Assembly: GCA_015680685.1 (NCBI GenBank)
Contig: MNCI01001040.1
Location: 372,285-436,284, forward strand
Source: Gnetum montanum
Lineage: Eukaryota > Streptophyta > Gnetopsida > Gnetales > Gnetaceae
Direction: 5' to 3'
Length of the DNA: 64,000 nt
Part shown: positions 34,720 through 45,935 of the stretch, in pieces
Position numbering within the stretch: position 1 is the stretch's first letter
Layout: every line of letters starts with the position of its first letter
Notes under the pieces: generated by a model
Seen by the model: only the letters and a program-made list of their open reading frames with translations
Told to the model about the DNA's origin: nothing
Database searches by the model: none
Program-made: the position numbers and the translations under genes

Positions 34720-36225
34720 TTAGCCCCTCTTTATCGATGTTTGGAGGATTTGCCCAAGAGATGTCAACAAAGAATACAAAACACCATGATAAATGTGACA
34801 CTAAAACCATTCATCAGTGCCCACTTAGATGATGCTTTGCTATGCTTGAGAGTGCTAGGAAAGTGTAGTATGGTAGAGAATAGTAGATGGGTTTAAGGAG
34901 ATGGGGTCAAAAAAAAATGGATGGAAAAGGAAAAAATGTAGGATGCAATGCCATGAGGGCCATTTCCATGGTTTGATCCCTCATCAGAGTGCTTGTGAGG
35001 AAGTCAGCATGCATGGGTGTCTTTCCCCTTTGGATTTCAACCTCTCATCAGAATGCCTGGAGATGGTTGATCTAGAGTTGAGACAGTTTCAAAGTGGCGA
35101 CTGTGCCATTTGACTTGGGCATTTGTCCTATCCGATTCTCTCTTTTTCTTTTTTTATTTTCTTTTCTTATTTCTTATTTTCTTTTTTTTAACAAATCTGC
35201 ACACCCATGTCTATTTGAAGGCAACTGCAGCATCGTTGTAGGATAAGTGTTTCCTCCCCAGGATGAGTTGTGTTACATCTGTGTGGGGCTTTGACTAGCC
35301 TACAGAGGCTTCCCATGGGATGAGTTTCATTACTTCCATTATGGGATTATCAGTTAAGCATGGGAAAGGGTTACATGTGCATTGGAGAAGCTTGTGAGGG
35401 GATGCTAGAAATTACAAAGGGAGAAAATAAAGGTTGAATTGGTTGAAAAGATGTGAGGGATGTGAATGTATGCACTCTCAAGTAGCTAGGCTAATTAAAG
35501 TGGGTACTTTGGAACAATATAGTATCCTGATCTCATGGTAGAATGCATTCTTGATCAGCACCATCCCAGCCTTATCCTGCAAACACAACAAAGAGAAAAC
35601 CAGAAAAAATTATCATCATGTAAAACGAAGGTGAAGTCCGATCCACTCAAGATACAACAAAAGCTGTGAATGCACAATGTCCATAGTAGGAAGGCTAGTG
35701 TAGGCGTTGGTGATGGCAAGCTGAAAAAACTCCAGCAGCCACACTGGAAGTGAGCACTCAAGAGGCTAGAAGCAATAATGATGTAGGTGCTTAGGAATCC
35801 CCACCACGAGCAAGAGCTAGGATATTTAGTCGTAGGGTGAGAAGCCCAGTTGCTAAATGTTCTTTCAAACTTGGATGATGGTAAGGGCTAGAGGGTAGCA
35901 ACATTGTGGCTAGGCCACAATAGTGCTAGGACTCTAGTAGGAGGTGCTGACAAAGAGAGCTACAACCAAGATGATTGACAATTGTTGCGGTAGCTCTAGA
36001 AGGTCAACAAGATGTCAAAAGACATCTTTGAAAGATCAAAAACATGCCAGGGACGATGATGTTATAAATGTCCCAAACGATGTTTCCTTGACATCGTGAA
36101 TTTCATTTTGGAACTGCAATGCCCCACCCTACCTTGCTCAAGAGGCATGGCCAAGTAACAGGAGATGGAAAACATTCTTGCTTACTTTTTCACAAGGTCC
36201 CATGTGTTGAACCAGAATGGTTGCC
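34720..36225 (-). other. 3' UTR of element C with polypurine tract
   Basis: Non-coding, homologous to 26,086-27,748 of element B read in the opposite direction. The polypurine tract (ATAAAGAGGGGCTA on the minus strand, 34,721-34,734) abuts the LTR. ORFs here, such as 34,612-34,896, are not conserved and I regard them as chance. Confidence 0.6.
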
Positions 36226-36229
36226 TCAT

Positions 36230-36660
36230 GAACCTAGTTTTAGGTCTTGGTAGACCATTGAATGTGCTAGCTTAAGGTCGAAGTAGACCGTGGTTCCCAT
36301 TTAAGGTCCCAGTATACCACGCTATGCTAGTTTAAGGTCCCAGCAAACTGTGATGTGCTACTTTAAGGTTCTAGCAGACCTCTGTGCTAGTTTAACATCG
36401 TAGCAGACAAGGGATGGCCAATTTAAAGTCATAGTAGACCATTCTGTGGGTGCCTGTTTCATGTCATGGCCTAAATACATGTTTTGGGTTCTAGTTTCGT
36501 GTCATGGCCCAAAGACTTGTGCTAGTTTAATGTCATGTCAAATGCTCTGTGCCAGTTTTACGTCATAATGAATGCTTTGTGCTAGTTTTATGTCATAGTG
36601 GATGATCTATGCTAGTTTTACGTCATAGCGGATGATTCCGTGCTAGTTTTATATCATAGT
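36230..36660 (-). repeat. Boundary minisatellite, 3' UTR of element C
   Basis: About eleven units of 30-45 bp with phrases such as GCTAGTTTAAGGTCCCAGC and, further on, GCTAGTTTTACGTCATAG. Same position as in elements A and B. Later units form a separate, more homogeneous subgroup (36,510-36,660). Confidence 0.75.
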
Positions 36661-36706
36661 GGATGATTCTACTTACCTTGCTTTATATTCAATGTGATGT
36701 TATATG

Positions 36707-39700
36707 TTAGACATAGTAGGGCTTCAGGTACAAATGATTGACAAGATTTGGGAACTCGTTGCCATCTAATTCAGCCAGCTTGAATGCTCCATTCTCTTAT
36801 GCCTTTGTGACCAAAAAAGAGCCTTCCCAGTTGGCTGAGAATGTGTTCACGGGCTCGAAAATGGCCTTGAGGACTATATCCCCATTTTTGATCAAGCATT
36901 GGTGTAGATTACAATGATGTTTCTATCGTTGCTTGTCCTAATACCACTTGATGTCATTAAGCATTTGGATGCACTCTTCCTTTGTAGAGTCAAGATCAAT
37001 GATTCTTGACTTGTTATTTTGAGCCTCATCCATAAAGTTTAAGAGGATCATTCAAAGTGATAGGACCTACAATTCAAGAGGTAATACCACTTTAGATCCA
37101 TACATAAGATTATCTGGGGTCTTACCTATAGCCATTTTTCATGTTGTGCGATAAGTCCATAGCACGTAGAGGAGTTTCTCGTGCCATAGTCACTTGCTAT
37201 TGATGATCATCTTTTTTAGAGGTTGATAATTGCTTTATTAGTTGCTTCTACTTGGCCATTTTCTTAGGGATAATATGGTGATGAGAAAGAATTTTTAATA
37301 CCAAGGCTTTTGCAAAAGGCTCTAGTTTCCACACTACTGAATTGGGGCTCGTTGTCTGTAACGATAGTCATAGGAAGACCAAATCGAGGTACTATGTTGT
37401 CTAGGATGAATTTGCAAATTTTTTGTGATGTGGTCTTCCTAATGGGAATAGCCTCTACCCACTTTGTGAAGTACTCAGTTGGAGTAATGATGAAGCTATG
37501 CTCTACAGAAGACTTAGGTGTGATAGGCCCTATAATGTCTAGTCCCCAACATTGGAAAGGCCATGTGATTTATGTGGTATGTAATTCAATAGGAAATATG
37601 TGTATGAGGTTCCAATGACATTGACATGCATCACATGTCCTTACCTTAGCAACGCAATCACATTCCATGTAAGGCCAGTAGTAGCCTAGATGCTTAATTT
37701 TTGCTGCCATAGCCCTAGGAGCTATGTGCCCTCCACACAGTCCCTCATGGACTTGATCAACAATTTTTCATGCTCCATCCCCACTAATGCAAGCTAGAAA
37801 TATCCTATCATAAGATCATCGGCATAAAGCGTCATCTCCTACAAGGACATACTGCCATGCTCATTTTCATACTACGTCCTTTTTGGCAGACGTTAGGCCA
37901 TGTGGAGGCTCACCATGTTGAAGGTATGCCTTAACATCATCATACCAATCTTGGGCATGTGCTACACTGATAGATGTTGTGTTTGGTGTGTGGATGATAG
38001 GGTTAGTGCATTCCACTATTGAAGTGGGAAAGGTAGGGAACATGTGTGGTGGCACACTTAAAGCTAACGTGGCTAATGCATCGACTATAGTATTTTCTTT
38101 GCAGGGTACATATTGGACATCTAGGGTTGCAAATTGATTTAGTAAATATTTAGCCAAATCATAGTAAGGCTGTAAATGTTGTGCCTTGCATGCATAGACT
38201 TCTGTAACTTGGTTGATGACCAATTACAAATTGCCTCTAATTGCTAAGTTTTGGATCCCTGACTCTCGGGCTGCTAGAATACCCCTAAGGAGACCCTCGT
38301 ATTTTGCTACATTGTTTGTGCAAAGCAACATGAAGTGATACATGAAAGGTTGAATCTCTCCAGAGGGAAATGTGATAATAGTAGTGGCATTGCCACCTGG
38401 TGTAGTTGAGGCACCATCAAAATGTAGAATAGCTTCAAAATCTGCGGGTACTAGGCTTATGCTACTAATGTGCTCATCCGGAAATTCAGGTTCTATTATT
38501 GTCTGGTCATTAGTGGGTGAAGCCATAGGTTGTGTGGCTATCACTTGAACTTTTGTAGATGACTGTGCTATGTAATGTAGGTCAAATTCTGTAGTTATAG
38601 CTTTCCACCAGGCTATCCTCCTACTTTCGTATATATTGGTTGTAATAGCCCTGAGTATGTTATTTTTGCAGATGATGTTTACTTGGCTATAGAACAAATA
38701 ATGCCTCCATTTTGTAAGCACAAAAGACAATTTTTTTCTACATCATTGTATTTTGATTCATAAGTTATCAATGCATGACTCAAGTAATAGATAGGAATTT
38801 CAAAACCATCATCCCTCTTTTGACAAAGAAAATTTGCAATAGATGTGTCTAAAGTGGTGAAATAAATGTAAAAAGGCTTATGTCTCTATGAAGGGTAAAT
38901 AGTGGGAAGATGAACAAGCTCCTTCTTTAAGTTATCAAAGGGTTCCTCGCATTGGTTTGTCCATTCAAAGTTAACTCCTTTTTTAAGCAAGTGTTGCATT
39001 GGATGTAATTTATCTATTAGCCTTGCGATAAACCTTTGTATGAATTGTATCCTACCTTGCAACCCATGCAACTCCTTAAGGTTTGTAGGTGGTGCTAAGT
39101 TAACAATAGCTTTGACTTTATTGAGGTCTACACGTATCCCCATTTTTGATACTACAAAACCTAACATGTGTCCAATTTTGACTCCGAAGATACATTTTTT
39201 GGGATTGAGGCGGAGGTCATGCCTACAGCAATGTTGAAGGACCAGGTTTAGGTCATTTTCATGATCAAGAGATTTTTTAGATTTAACGACTATATCATCC
39301 ACATAATCATTTAGCCTTTCCAAAAGGTAGTCACTAAAAATATAAGTCATTGCCTATTAATATGTTGCTCCTACATTTTTTAGCCCGAAGGGCATCATTA
39401 TGTAACAAAAGGTTCCACAAGGGGTCATGAAGGTAGTGGCCAATTGATGTTTTGGGTTTATGTGGATTTGATTGTAGTGTGAGAATCCATCCATGAAGGA
39501 TAATAAGGCATGGCCAGCTGTAGTATCAACAAGTTGGTCGATACTAGGCAATGCTAAATCATCTTTAATAGTTACTTTATTGAAATCCCAGAAGTCTATA
39601 CAAATTCATATACCCTAGTTTTCTTGGGGATGACTATGATGTTTAATACCCAATTTGCATAATTGACCACCTAGATGAACCCTGCCTGATAAAGTTTGGT

Positions 39701-40178
39701 GATTTCGTCATGCATGGCTAAGGCAATCTTTGGTTTAATCTTGCAAACTTTTTGTTTGACCACTTTGACATGTGAATCGATGATGATATTATGTTGTATT
39801 ATACATGGATCTAAGCCCAACATATCTTCATACAATGATGCAAACACTTTGATATTATCATTAACTTTAGAAATATTTTGCTGATCATATGGCTCCAATA
39901 GAAAGCTAACCTTTAATGTTCTTACCTTGCCCATAGATGTAGTTATGGGTATTTTGATAAGGGGGTCCTCAATTACATCATCGGCTTCTAAATCTAAGGC
40001 TTGGACTAGATGTTTGGGCCAATCCAGGGATGTTTCTAAGGATGCTATGTTGGTGTCACAAGGGGGTGGTTCGAAGTCTACCAATTCTACGTTCAAGTGT
40101 CTCATAAACCTACCATGAGGTCTTTTTAGAATTAAGGAAAAATGAAGATCATCATGCATATCCATTTTTCCAAGCACT
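36707..40178 (-). pseudogene. Ty3/gypsy pol remnant (RT, RNase H, integrase) of element C
   Basis: Reading leftward, an open N-terminal frame with ATG at 40,165 (MDMHDDLHFSLILKRPHG) and a linker reaches AMHDEITKLYQAGFI at 39,671. RT follows (39,551-38,886) with FSHYNQIHINPKHQL and a YVDD box at 39,294-39,305, then an NPKKCIFGVKIGHMLGFVV segment. RNase H-like sequence spans 38,730-37,867, with LHFDGASTTPGGNA and NNVAKYEGLLRG. The integrase zinc-binding region is near 37,830-37,620, the core at about 37,580-37,140 and the C-terminus to 36,707. The frame is broken by several stops but is the most complete N-terminal half of the three copies. Upstream it is not fused to protease; an acceptor-like tract and minisatellite come first. 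Confidence 0.88.
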
Positions 40179-40200
40179 CTTGCAAAAATAAGCAAAACAA
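40177..40200 (-). promoter_or_regulatory. Putative 3' splice site upstream of RT ORF (element C)
   Basis: The minus strand reads GTTTTGCTTATTTTTGCAAG just before the pol frame. Comparable tracts sit at the same place in A and B. Would be the acceptor of a sense intron spanning the antisense gene. Confidence 0.35.
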
Positions 40201-40264
40201 ACAAAGTCAAGTGATACCTACTTAACACAGCAACATGAAGTAAAATGTATGCAAGGTAATTAAG

Positions 40265-40480
40265 CAATGTTATAAAATTGCCAATTTAAGATCTTAGCAA
40301 ACTGTGATCATGCAAAACTATATTTTGAAATTGCTAGTTTAAGGTCTTAGCAAACCACCACTATGCAAAACTATATTTTGAAATTGCTAATTTAAGGTCT
40401 TAGCGGATCATCACTGTGATTATAGTAAAGGGAATGCCAAAATTTCCAGTTTAAGGTCATAGTGAACCATCACTAGGCTT
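40265..40480 (-). repeat. Boundary minisatellite between RT ORF and antisense gene (C)
   Basis: Four to five units of about 55 bp. Three repeat the phrase CATGCAAAACTATATTTTGAAA or close variants with GCTAGTTTAAGGTCTTAGC, so these are longer composite units than elsewhere. Confidence 0.7.
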
Positions 40481-40519
40481 ACAAGTTTTTTTTTCTTGTT
40501 TTTTTTGGGACATTTATGT

Positions 40520-40771
40520 GCTACACTACAGGGGACATGGGGTGTCCCATGTTACATGTAGGACTTGGGGCATTCTGCGTCACGCGCGGGACATGGGACA
40601 TCCCGAAAAAGTAACATGTCCTATAACCCTAATGGCTATAAATAGGAGTTTACCCATGGTAAACCTATCATTTTCACTATCAAAGCTAACAATCCAGAGT
40701 GTAGTGTAGCTCAAAGAGAGCATAGTAGTTGTAGCATAACCACCAATAGGCCCAAGTTTGACACCAAGGAA
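40520..40771 (+). promoter_or_regulatory. Promoter region of antisense gene C
   Basis: Contains a strong TATA box (GGCTATAAATAGGAG, 40,637-40,646) 126 bp before the exon 1 ATG. It is followed at once by a palindrome, GTTTACC-C-ATGGTAAAC (40,648-40,665), near the expected transcription start. Upstream are two GGGACAT/ATGTCCC hairpins (about 40,540-40,555 and 40,588-40,606). The palindrome and downstream CTATCATTTTC are conserved in copy B (21,499-21,516). Confidence 0.5.
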
Positions 40772-41394
40772 ATGGCACACAGGAGTGAGCGTAGGCATCA
40801 GGGTCTCGCCAACGTAGATGAAGGGGAGCGCACCTTGTGGCATCTCCCTAGAGCATGCATTAAGGAATAGAAAGAGGCACCATATGCCTAGTAAGCCACT
40901 ACGCTACCTTTGTTCATGTTGTGCATTACTCTCTTTGTTTATTAATTTTTTTAGCAGTGATCTATTGAGTGGGGTTATCATCGTCATTGTCCTCGCCATG
41001 GTCATCGTACCCTACTGGCTATGGTTGCTATAGCTACTATGCTATGGCTATTACCCCTCTTGGCTACGGTAGCTACCACAACTTCTACACTATGGCTAAT
41101 TCCACTACATTTGTGGCGGTCTCCACAACCATTACCAATGCCATCACGGCTACAACCATGGACATTGCGCCACTGCCACGGTCTCCATTGTTGTGACAAG
41201 GGCAATGTATCATCATTTCTTTTGGAGTATTTGTAATGTTCTATGTGGTGTAGCATGTATCCTAGGTAGCATAGCATGCGTGGGGAGGGTATCCTTTTCT
41301 TTTGTTACGTTCCACACAGTGGAAGAGGGTTGGGGCCTTGCAAACATTGTGTTTTTTTTTCCTTTAGGTCGTGTCACCTTTGACAATGTGACTG

Positions 41395-41680
41395 ACAGGC
41401 CATGTTGCATTTTCAGTGCTTGTTATGCTATGTTGCATGATGCTACTATGCTACGCTGCTATGCTATGCATGACATAGGCATTATGCTACATGGGGCGCA
41501 ACCATTGTGTTGCTACGCTACACAGGGTGTAGCCATTACACTGCACGTTACATAACCATTATGATGCACATGACATAGCCTCTATGCTACATGGGGTGTA
41601 CCTACTATGCTACTATATTGCACGTGACATAGCCACTATGCTACATGGGATGTTATAATTGTTATGCTACCAAACCACTC
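41395..41680 (+). repeat. TGCTACGCTACA minisatellite in intron 1 of antisense gene C
   Basis: About six units of roughly 40-45 bp with phrases such as CATGACATAGCC and CTATGCTACATGGGGTGTA. The TGCTAC and GTAGCA arms can pair. The motif echoes the hairpins of the family's LTRs (for example 33,765-33,822), so LTR and antisense-gene sequences share vocabulary. Confidence 0.6.
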
Positions 41681-43670
41681 ATGAAAGGGGGCCAAATACT
41701 TGGAAAACATTTTGGTTTTCTCGATAGTACTATGGGTGCCATCTCTCATACCTAGAAAAATTTGTATACAAGGGGGTGCTACACTATATAGTAGCATAAC
41801 CAAGATTTGGAAAAAAAAAATTTAAAAGGCTTTCCCTCACAAAGTGCCTTAATTGTAAACTAACGTTTTTTGTTGTGTTATGCAGGGTTATTTTGAAACC
41901 AATCTTGATCGTGATCAAGCTGGTAGGTGTTTTGTGTTGCATAAGTGCCCTATAGCTAATGTTCCCCCTCCCCATGCATGAGTAAGGGACCAAGTAGTCT
42001 AGTTTTGAGAAGGTACATAGGAATTCTTAGAATTCCTCCTTTGCCACTTTAGTGTGATGGTATGGTCACACTTGTCAACCAAGACCGTAGGTGTTCTAGT
42101 TGAAACGTTATTGCCTAGGGCAAACTGAGGCATCATAAAGTTATGACAGATGGGTCTACTAAAGGTGAAGGGATAGGGGACTCAAGTAGACATCCAAAAG
42201 GCTTGAGACTCTTATCTTGGGTTTGGGCCATGCTTGAATTTAAGTGCTACCACAAGTACAACACCTTGTTCGCACTCGCCATATGGACACTTTTTTTCCA
42301 GAACCCACCTGGGATCATCTACTGCGTTGGTGGGTGAGTCCTATGAAGATACTTAGATATGTTATATCATTCATATTGTATATTTGGAGTGCTTATTATG
42401 TTCTATGCGTTGTCAGATTTGTAATTGACAAGGATGATCTTCATGATAAAGAGGGGGCATTGGCCTTGGCTCAAACAGCCTTACAAGAGTTCTCTTCTAC
42501 TGAGAACATGCACGTTAGTGTCATAGAATAACTTGGGACTAACTTTAGGACCTATCCAACCAAGTATGCTAAGTTCTATATAAAATGTAAGGAACTTGGA
42601 TGGTTGGATGGCAAATGGAAATTTAGTCGAGTGCCCACCATGGAGAAAGTTCTAGTGAAAGTACCACTATTCCCTATGCCATTCACACCATGTGAGTTAG
42701 GTTCTGCATGTGTTTTCATACATTCTTGATTGATCAATTTATTGGTTTTGTTGTTTTATTTTTTCTATTGATTTTATTCTTGATTATTACAGTGGCAACT
42801 GAGTCCAAAGAAGTTACCATAATCACCTCAGGTTGTATCGAAGCTAACCTCTTCTTTAAGTACAGTGAAGTTGATGAGTCACAATGCTAGTTGTGCAATG
42901 GGGCTCTAGTCACCATTGTTCAAAAGGTCCAAGAGGCTAGGCTCATGGACCTCTTTTTGGCAGTAAATCCAAGCATTCCGGTTGTGGAAATGCTTGCCCT
43001 TATCGATTCTTTTACAGAGAGCACTAACTACTTTCGCAAACACGTCCATAATGTGTGAGTGGTATTTGAGATCACGGACAACCTTTTTTCAAATCTCTTC
43101 AATGTTCCTTCTGATGTTTTACCTGTGGAGGAGAAAGGTGGAAAATATGTAAACCATCGAGGGGACATACAAGAATGGCTGGGTACCAACAAAGATGGCA
43201 AGGGGATTTACATGCCAAAAGTTAAATTAGAGGTAGCTCAAAAGATTTACCATGTTTTCCAGGCTCGTGCTTTTCCCAAGTCACTTTCTCAAGGAAAACT
43301 TCTTAGAGTAGAGCTAGTCGGGATTATGAGGGACATCATGGAGGAGGGGGCTCATTATAATTGGGCCAAGTATCTTTTCGAAGGCTTGCAAGTCGAAATG
43401 GTTAAGCTCCGTGACAAGCTTGATACTCATTTCAATGTGCATTTTTCCTTTTTCATAGCTTGTTTAAGATGGTTTGCCAAATTCTTGGTGGTTCAGGAGA
43501 ATGGGATCTAGGTATTACAAGATCATACCTAGATCTCTAAACCATGGATCCACTAGGTATTTCACACTACCCGATCTTAGGACCCTCTAGAAGCCATCAG
43601 GGAGTCCTTTTTAATAATGACAAAAGATCTGGTAGGACCATCTTTTCGTGCATAAGATAGCTTTAGGGAG

Positions 43671-43724
43671 CCCCCCCCCCCCCCCCCCCCCCCCCCCNNN
43701 NNNNNNNNNNNNNNNNNNNNNNNN
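43671..43724. other. Assembly gap: 27 C followed by 27 N
   Basis: A poly-C run (43,671-43,697) leads into 27 N (43,698-43,724). Interrupts the antisense gene of element C after the transposon-protein-like domain; the true length of missing sequence is unknown. Confidence 0.95.
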
Positions 43725-45358
43725 CAACCTAGTAACGGTGGCACATCTTATTGTGGAAATAGTAAAGTCTAAGCTGTAACTTAAGAAGCCTCATCCTATC
43801 AAAGAGCCTCCACGTATAGGTGAAGAAAGAGGCAAAAGATTATGAATCAAAGTTTGTAATGTATAATCTACACTTGTTGGTGAGTATTCTTTGGCTATCT
43901 TGCTTACTACTTTTTTTTTTGCATATCTTGGACTAGAATCCTAAATTTGGCTTATGTTCATTAGATGAAGAAGAGGTTTTGGCTCCTGAGGTAGAGGCCC
44001 TTGTGATAGAAGAAGATGAGGAGGCCCCAGCTACAAAGGAGGAGGCCCCTACCACTAATGAACCTTTTGCAAACTGTGCCCTAGCACCTAAGGCACACAT
44101 GACTATTGAAGACACTGCCACACTTTTAAGTCAGTTTGAGGAAGAGGGGCTATAGTTTGAGGCTGGTGAGTTTGATGCTTTGTTTTAACAGTGTGCTGAT
44201 GGGTGATCCCCCTACTCTCACCCATGAGGGTTTGTTGGGTAGGAGCTTTGTACTTTCATTTATGTTACTTCTCACTTTCCTTTTCCTCTTCTTCATAATG
44301 CTAACATGCTTTGTTGCATAGCAAACACTTCTACTAAGGCTCCTGAATATTCCTCTTCCTTTTGCTTATAGCCATGGACAGAGACCCCAGGTAAATTGTT
44401 TTTTATGGAAGGGGTAGTGGATGATATGATTGATCATTTAAAGCAAATTGACCCCAAGATAAGTGTGTTTGAAATATAGTGTTTGCTCTCTATGTTATTC
44501 TATTTTTCCATCATCTTGTAATTAATGCTTCCTTATGTTGATATAATAGCTTCTCAACTTAAGTGGGATCCAAAACAGGTGGTTGAAGTTGATGTTATGC
44601 CTGAACTCCCTCTAGAGGTTGCTGAGGTACCTCATCATATATACGACAAGGCAAGAAAATGTGCATTATACTTAGCACGATCCTTATGGGTGTGTAGGCA
44701 TGTTAACGAAGACCTCTGGAAAAGGGTCCAAAAACTTGAGAAAGAGAAAGCAAGTCAAGCTGTCAAGTTGGAAGATTTGCAATTAAGGAATGAGTTCTTG
44801 ATGGCTTGTGGCGCTTTAGATGGTAGTTGGCAATACGGTCGTAATCAATTATGCTAGATACTAGTCAGTCGTACAAGGTAAGAATGAGACTACCCGGGAA
44901 GTGATTGAACAACTCTTGCAAATGGATTTAGTGGCCTAGAAAAATCAAGACTGGAAGGATTACAGTGCCAAAGTATACGAGTGGGGGAAAGCACAAAAAA
45001 ATCCTAAACACATGTATAAGATGGAACGTGCTGCCTATTGTCAGAAGTATAGAGATGTATTTGTAGAATGTCGTACTCGTGAGCTATTTCTTGATGTAAT
45101 TGATGCTACTCAAGCCTACAAAAAATTTGCAAAGTAGGTAATGGTGAGTGAATCCCCTAAGAGAGAGGTAACCTTGCCTTCTAGGGAGACCATTGCTGCC
45201 ACTTTTTCCTAGGGCCACCTACCTGGACGACTATAGAGAAAGGAAAGATTGTGACTAGCATTGATCTAGGAGATGAAGATTGGGCAAACTTAACAAAGGA
45301 AGAAACTCTACAATGCCTAGCGTCAGGCCTTGACAAAATACCTTTGGAGATGGATGTA

Positions 45359-45410
45359 GGCCCATCTCAGGTAGCTAAGCTTTAGGCCCATCTCAGGTAG
45401 CTAAGCTTTA
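45359..45410 (+). repeat. 26-bp exact tandem duplication at an exon end
   Basis: Two identical 26-bp units beginning GGCCCATCTCAGGTAGC. Each contains a CAG-GTAGC donor-like junction at the end of the penultimate exon of the antisense gene, so the splice donor is duplicated. Lack of differences between units in an otherwise decayed element points to a recent event. Confidence 0.85.
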
Positions 45411-45555
45411 CTTTATTATAGTTTGTTGGTAAGAGCCTTATGCATTACCCCTTCTCACTTGTTGATGTATTACTTTATTTTTGATTTATGTAGGATCCAC
45501 ATGAGGATGTAGGACCTAGTGGCATTGCAGACAAAGGCACTAGCGAAGACCCATA

Positions 45556-45744
45556 GCTTGTTGAACATTTCTTTTTTTCTTTAAATTATAACCCCTTGTT
45601 GTGAGGCAATGTTGCCATTCTAAGTATGGATTTAAGTTTGGACTGTACATTTGCAATTTAATGACACATGAGAGGCTTATCTTATTTTCTTCAGTTAATA
45701 TTACATATATGTATATTTTTTTGATGTACTTGGGCCTCTTGTAG
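45556..45744. other. 3' flank of antisense gene C; no gene seen
   Basis: AT-rich sequence after the last stop of the antisense gene. A T-rich stretch near 45,570-45,600 follows. Nothing else recognised. Confidence 0.3.
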
Positions 45745-45935
45745 GCCCCATCACTAGTTTTAGGCCATTTTGGGCCATTGCTAGTTTTAGGCCATTTCGG
45801 GCCATTGCTAGTTTTAGGCCATTTTGGACCATCTCTAGTTTTAGGCCATTTCAGGCCATGCCTATGGAGAGTGGATGGCTAGTTTTAGGCCTTGGTAGGT
45901 AGTGTAGTAGTTTAAGGGCATTCCAGGCCTGGGCA
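45745..45935 (+). repeat. Boundary minisatellite between antisense gene and protease (C)
   Basis: Six units. Four are nearly identical 29-30 bp repeats of CTAGTTTTAGGCCATTTNGG, then two diverged ones. The most homogeneous stretch of this minisatellite in the window. Confidence 0.85.

Larger units (their letters stand above)
40772..45555 (+). pseudogene. Antisense multi-exon gene in element C: FCP1-like plus transposon-protein-like
   Basis: Most complete copy. Exon 1 40,772-40,890 (MAHRSERRHQGLANVDEGER, GTAAGC donor). Exon 2 41,886-42,333 after TTATGCAG has ILKPILIVIKLVG, EFLEFLLCHFSVMVWSHL, VGVLVETLLP, then NPPGIIYCVGG and a GTGAGT donor: the FCP1/NIF-like HAD order, with the first Asp now Lys. 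Exon 3 42,417-42,691 (DKDDLHDKEGALALAQTAL) ends at GTGAGT. Exon 4 starts at 42,793 after TTGATTATTACAG and includes the transposon-protein-like segment (NLFSNLFNVPSD, RGDIQEWLG, FPKSLSQGKLLRVELVGIMR) to about 43,510. After a gap come an acidic exon (DEEEVLAPEVEALVIEEDEE, near 43,970), a coiled-coil exon (44,525-44,857) and the C-terminal IDLGDEDWANLTKEE near 45,260. The last exon is 45,494-45,555. Scattered stops. Nuclear or regulatory roles are guesses only. Confidence 0.7.

Noticed and set aside
34612-34896. 94-codon plus-strand ORF
   Set aside because: Crosses the LTR/3' UTR junction of element C on the opposite strand and has no counterpart in element B.
36230-36660. Regularly spaced repeats that could be mistaken for a CRISPR array
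   Set aside because: Units are diverged and directly adjoining, with no constant repeat/unique spacer pattern, no cas genes, and the same repeats recur at retrotransposon boundaries.
41193-41555. 120-codon plus-strand ORF
   Set aside because: Lies in intron 1 of the antisense gene and runs into a minisatellite; no similarity in the other copies.
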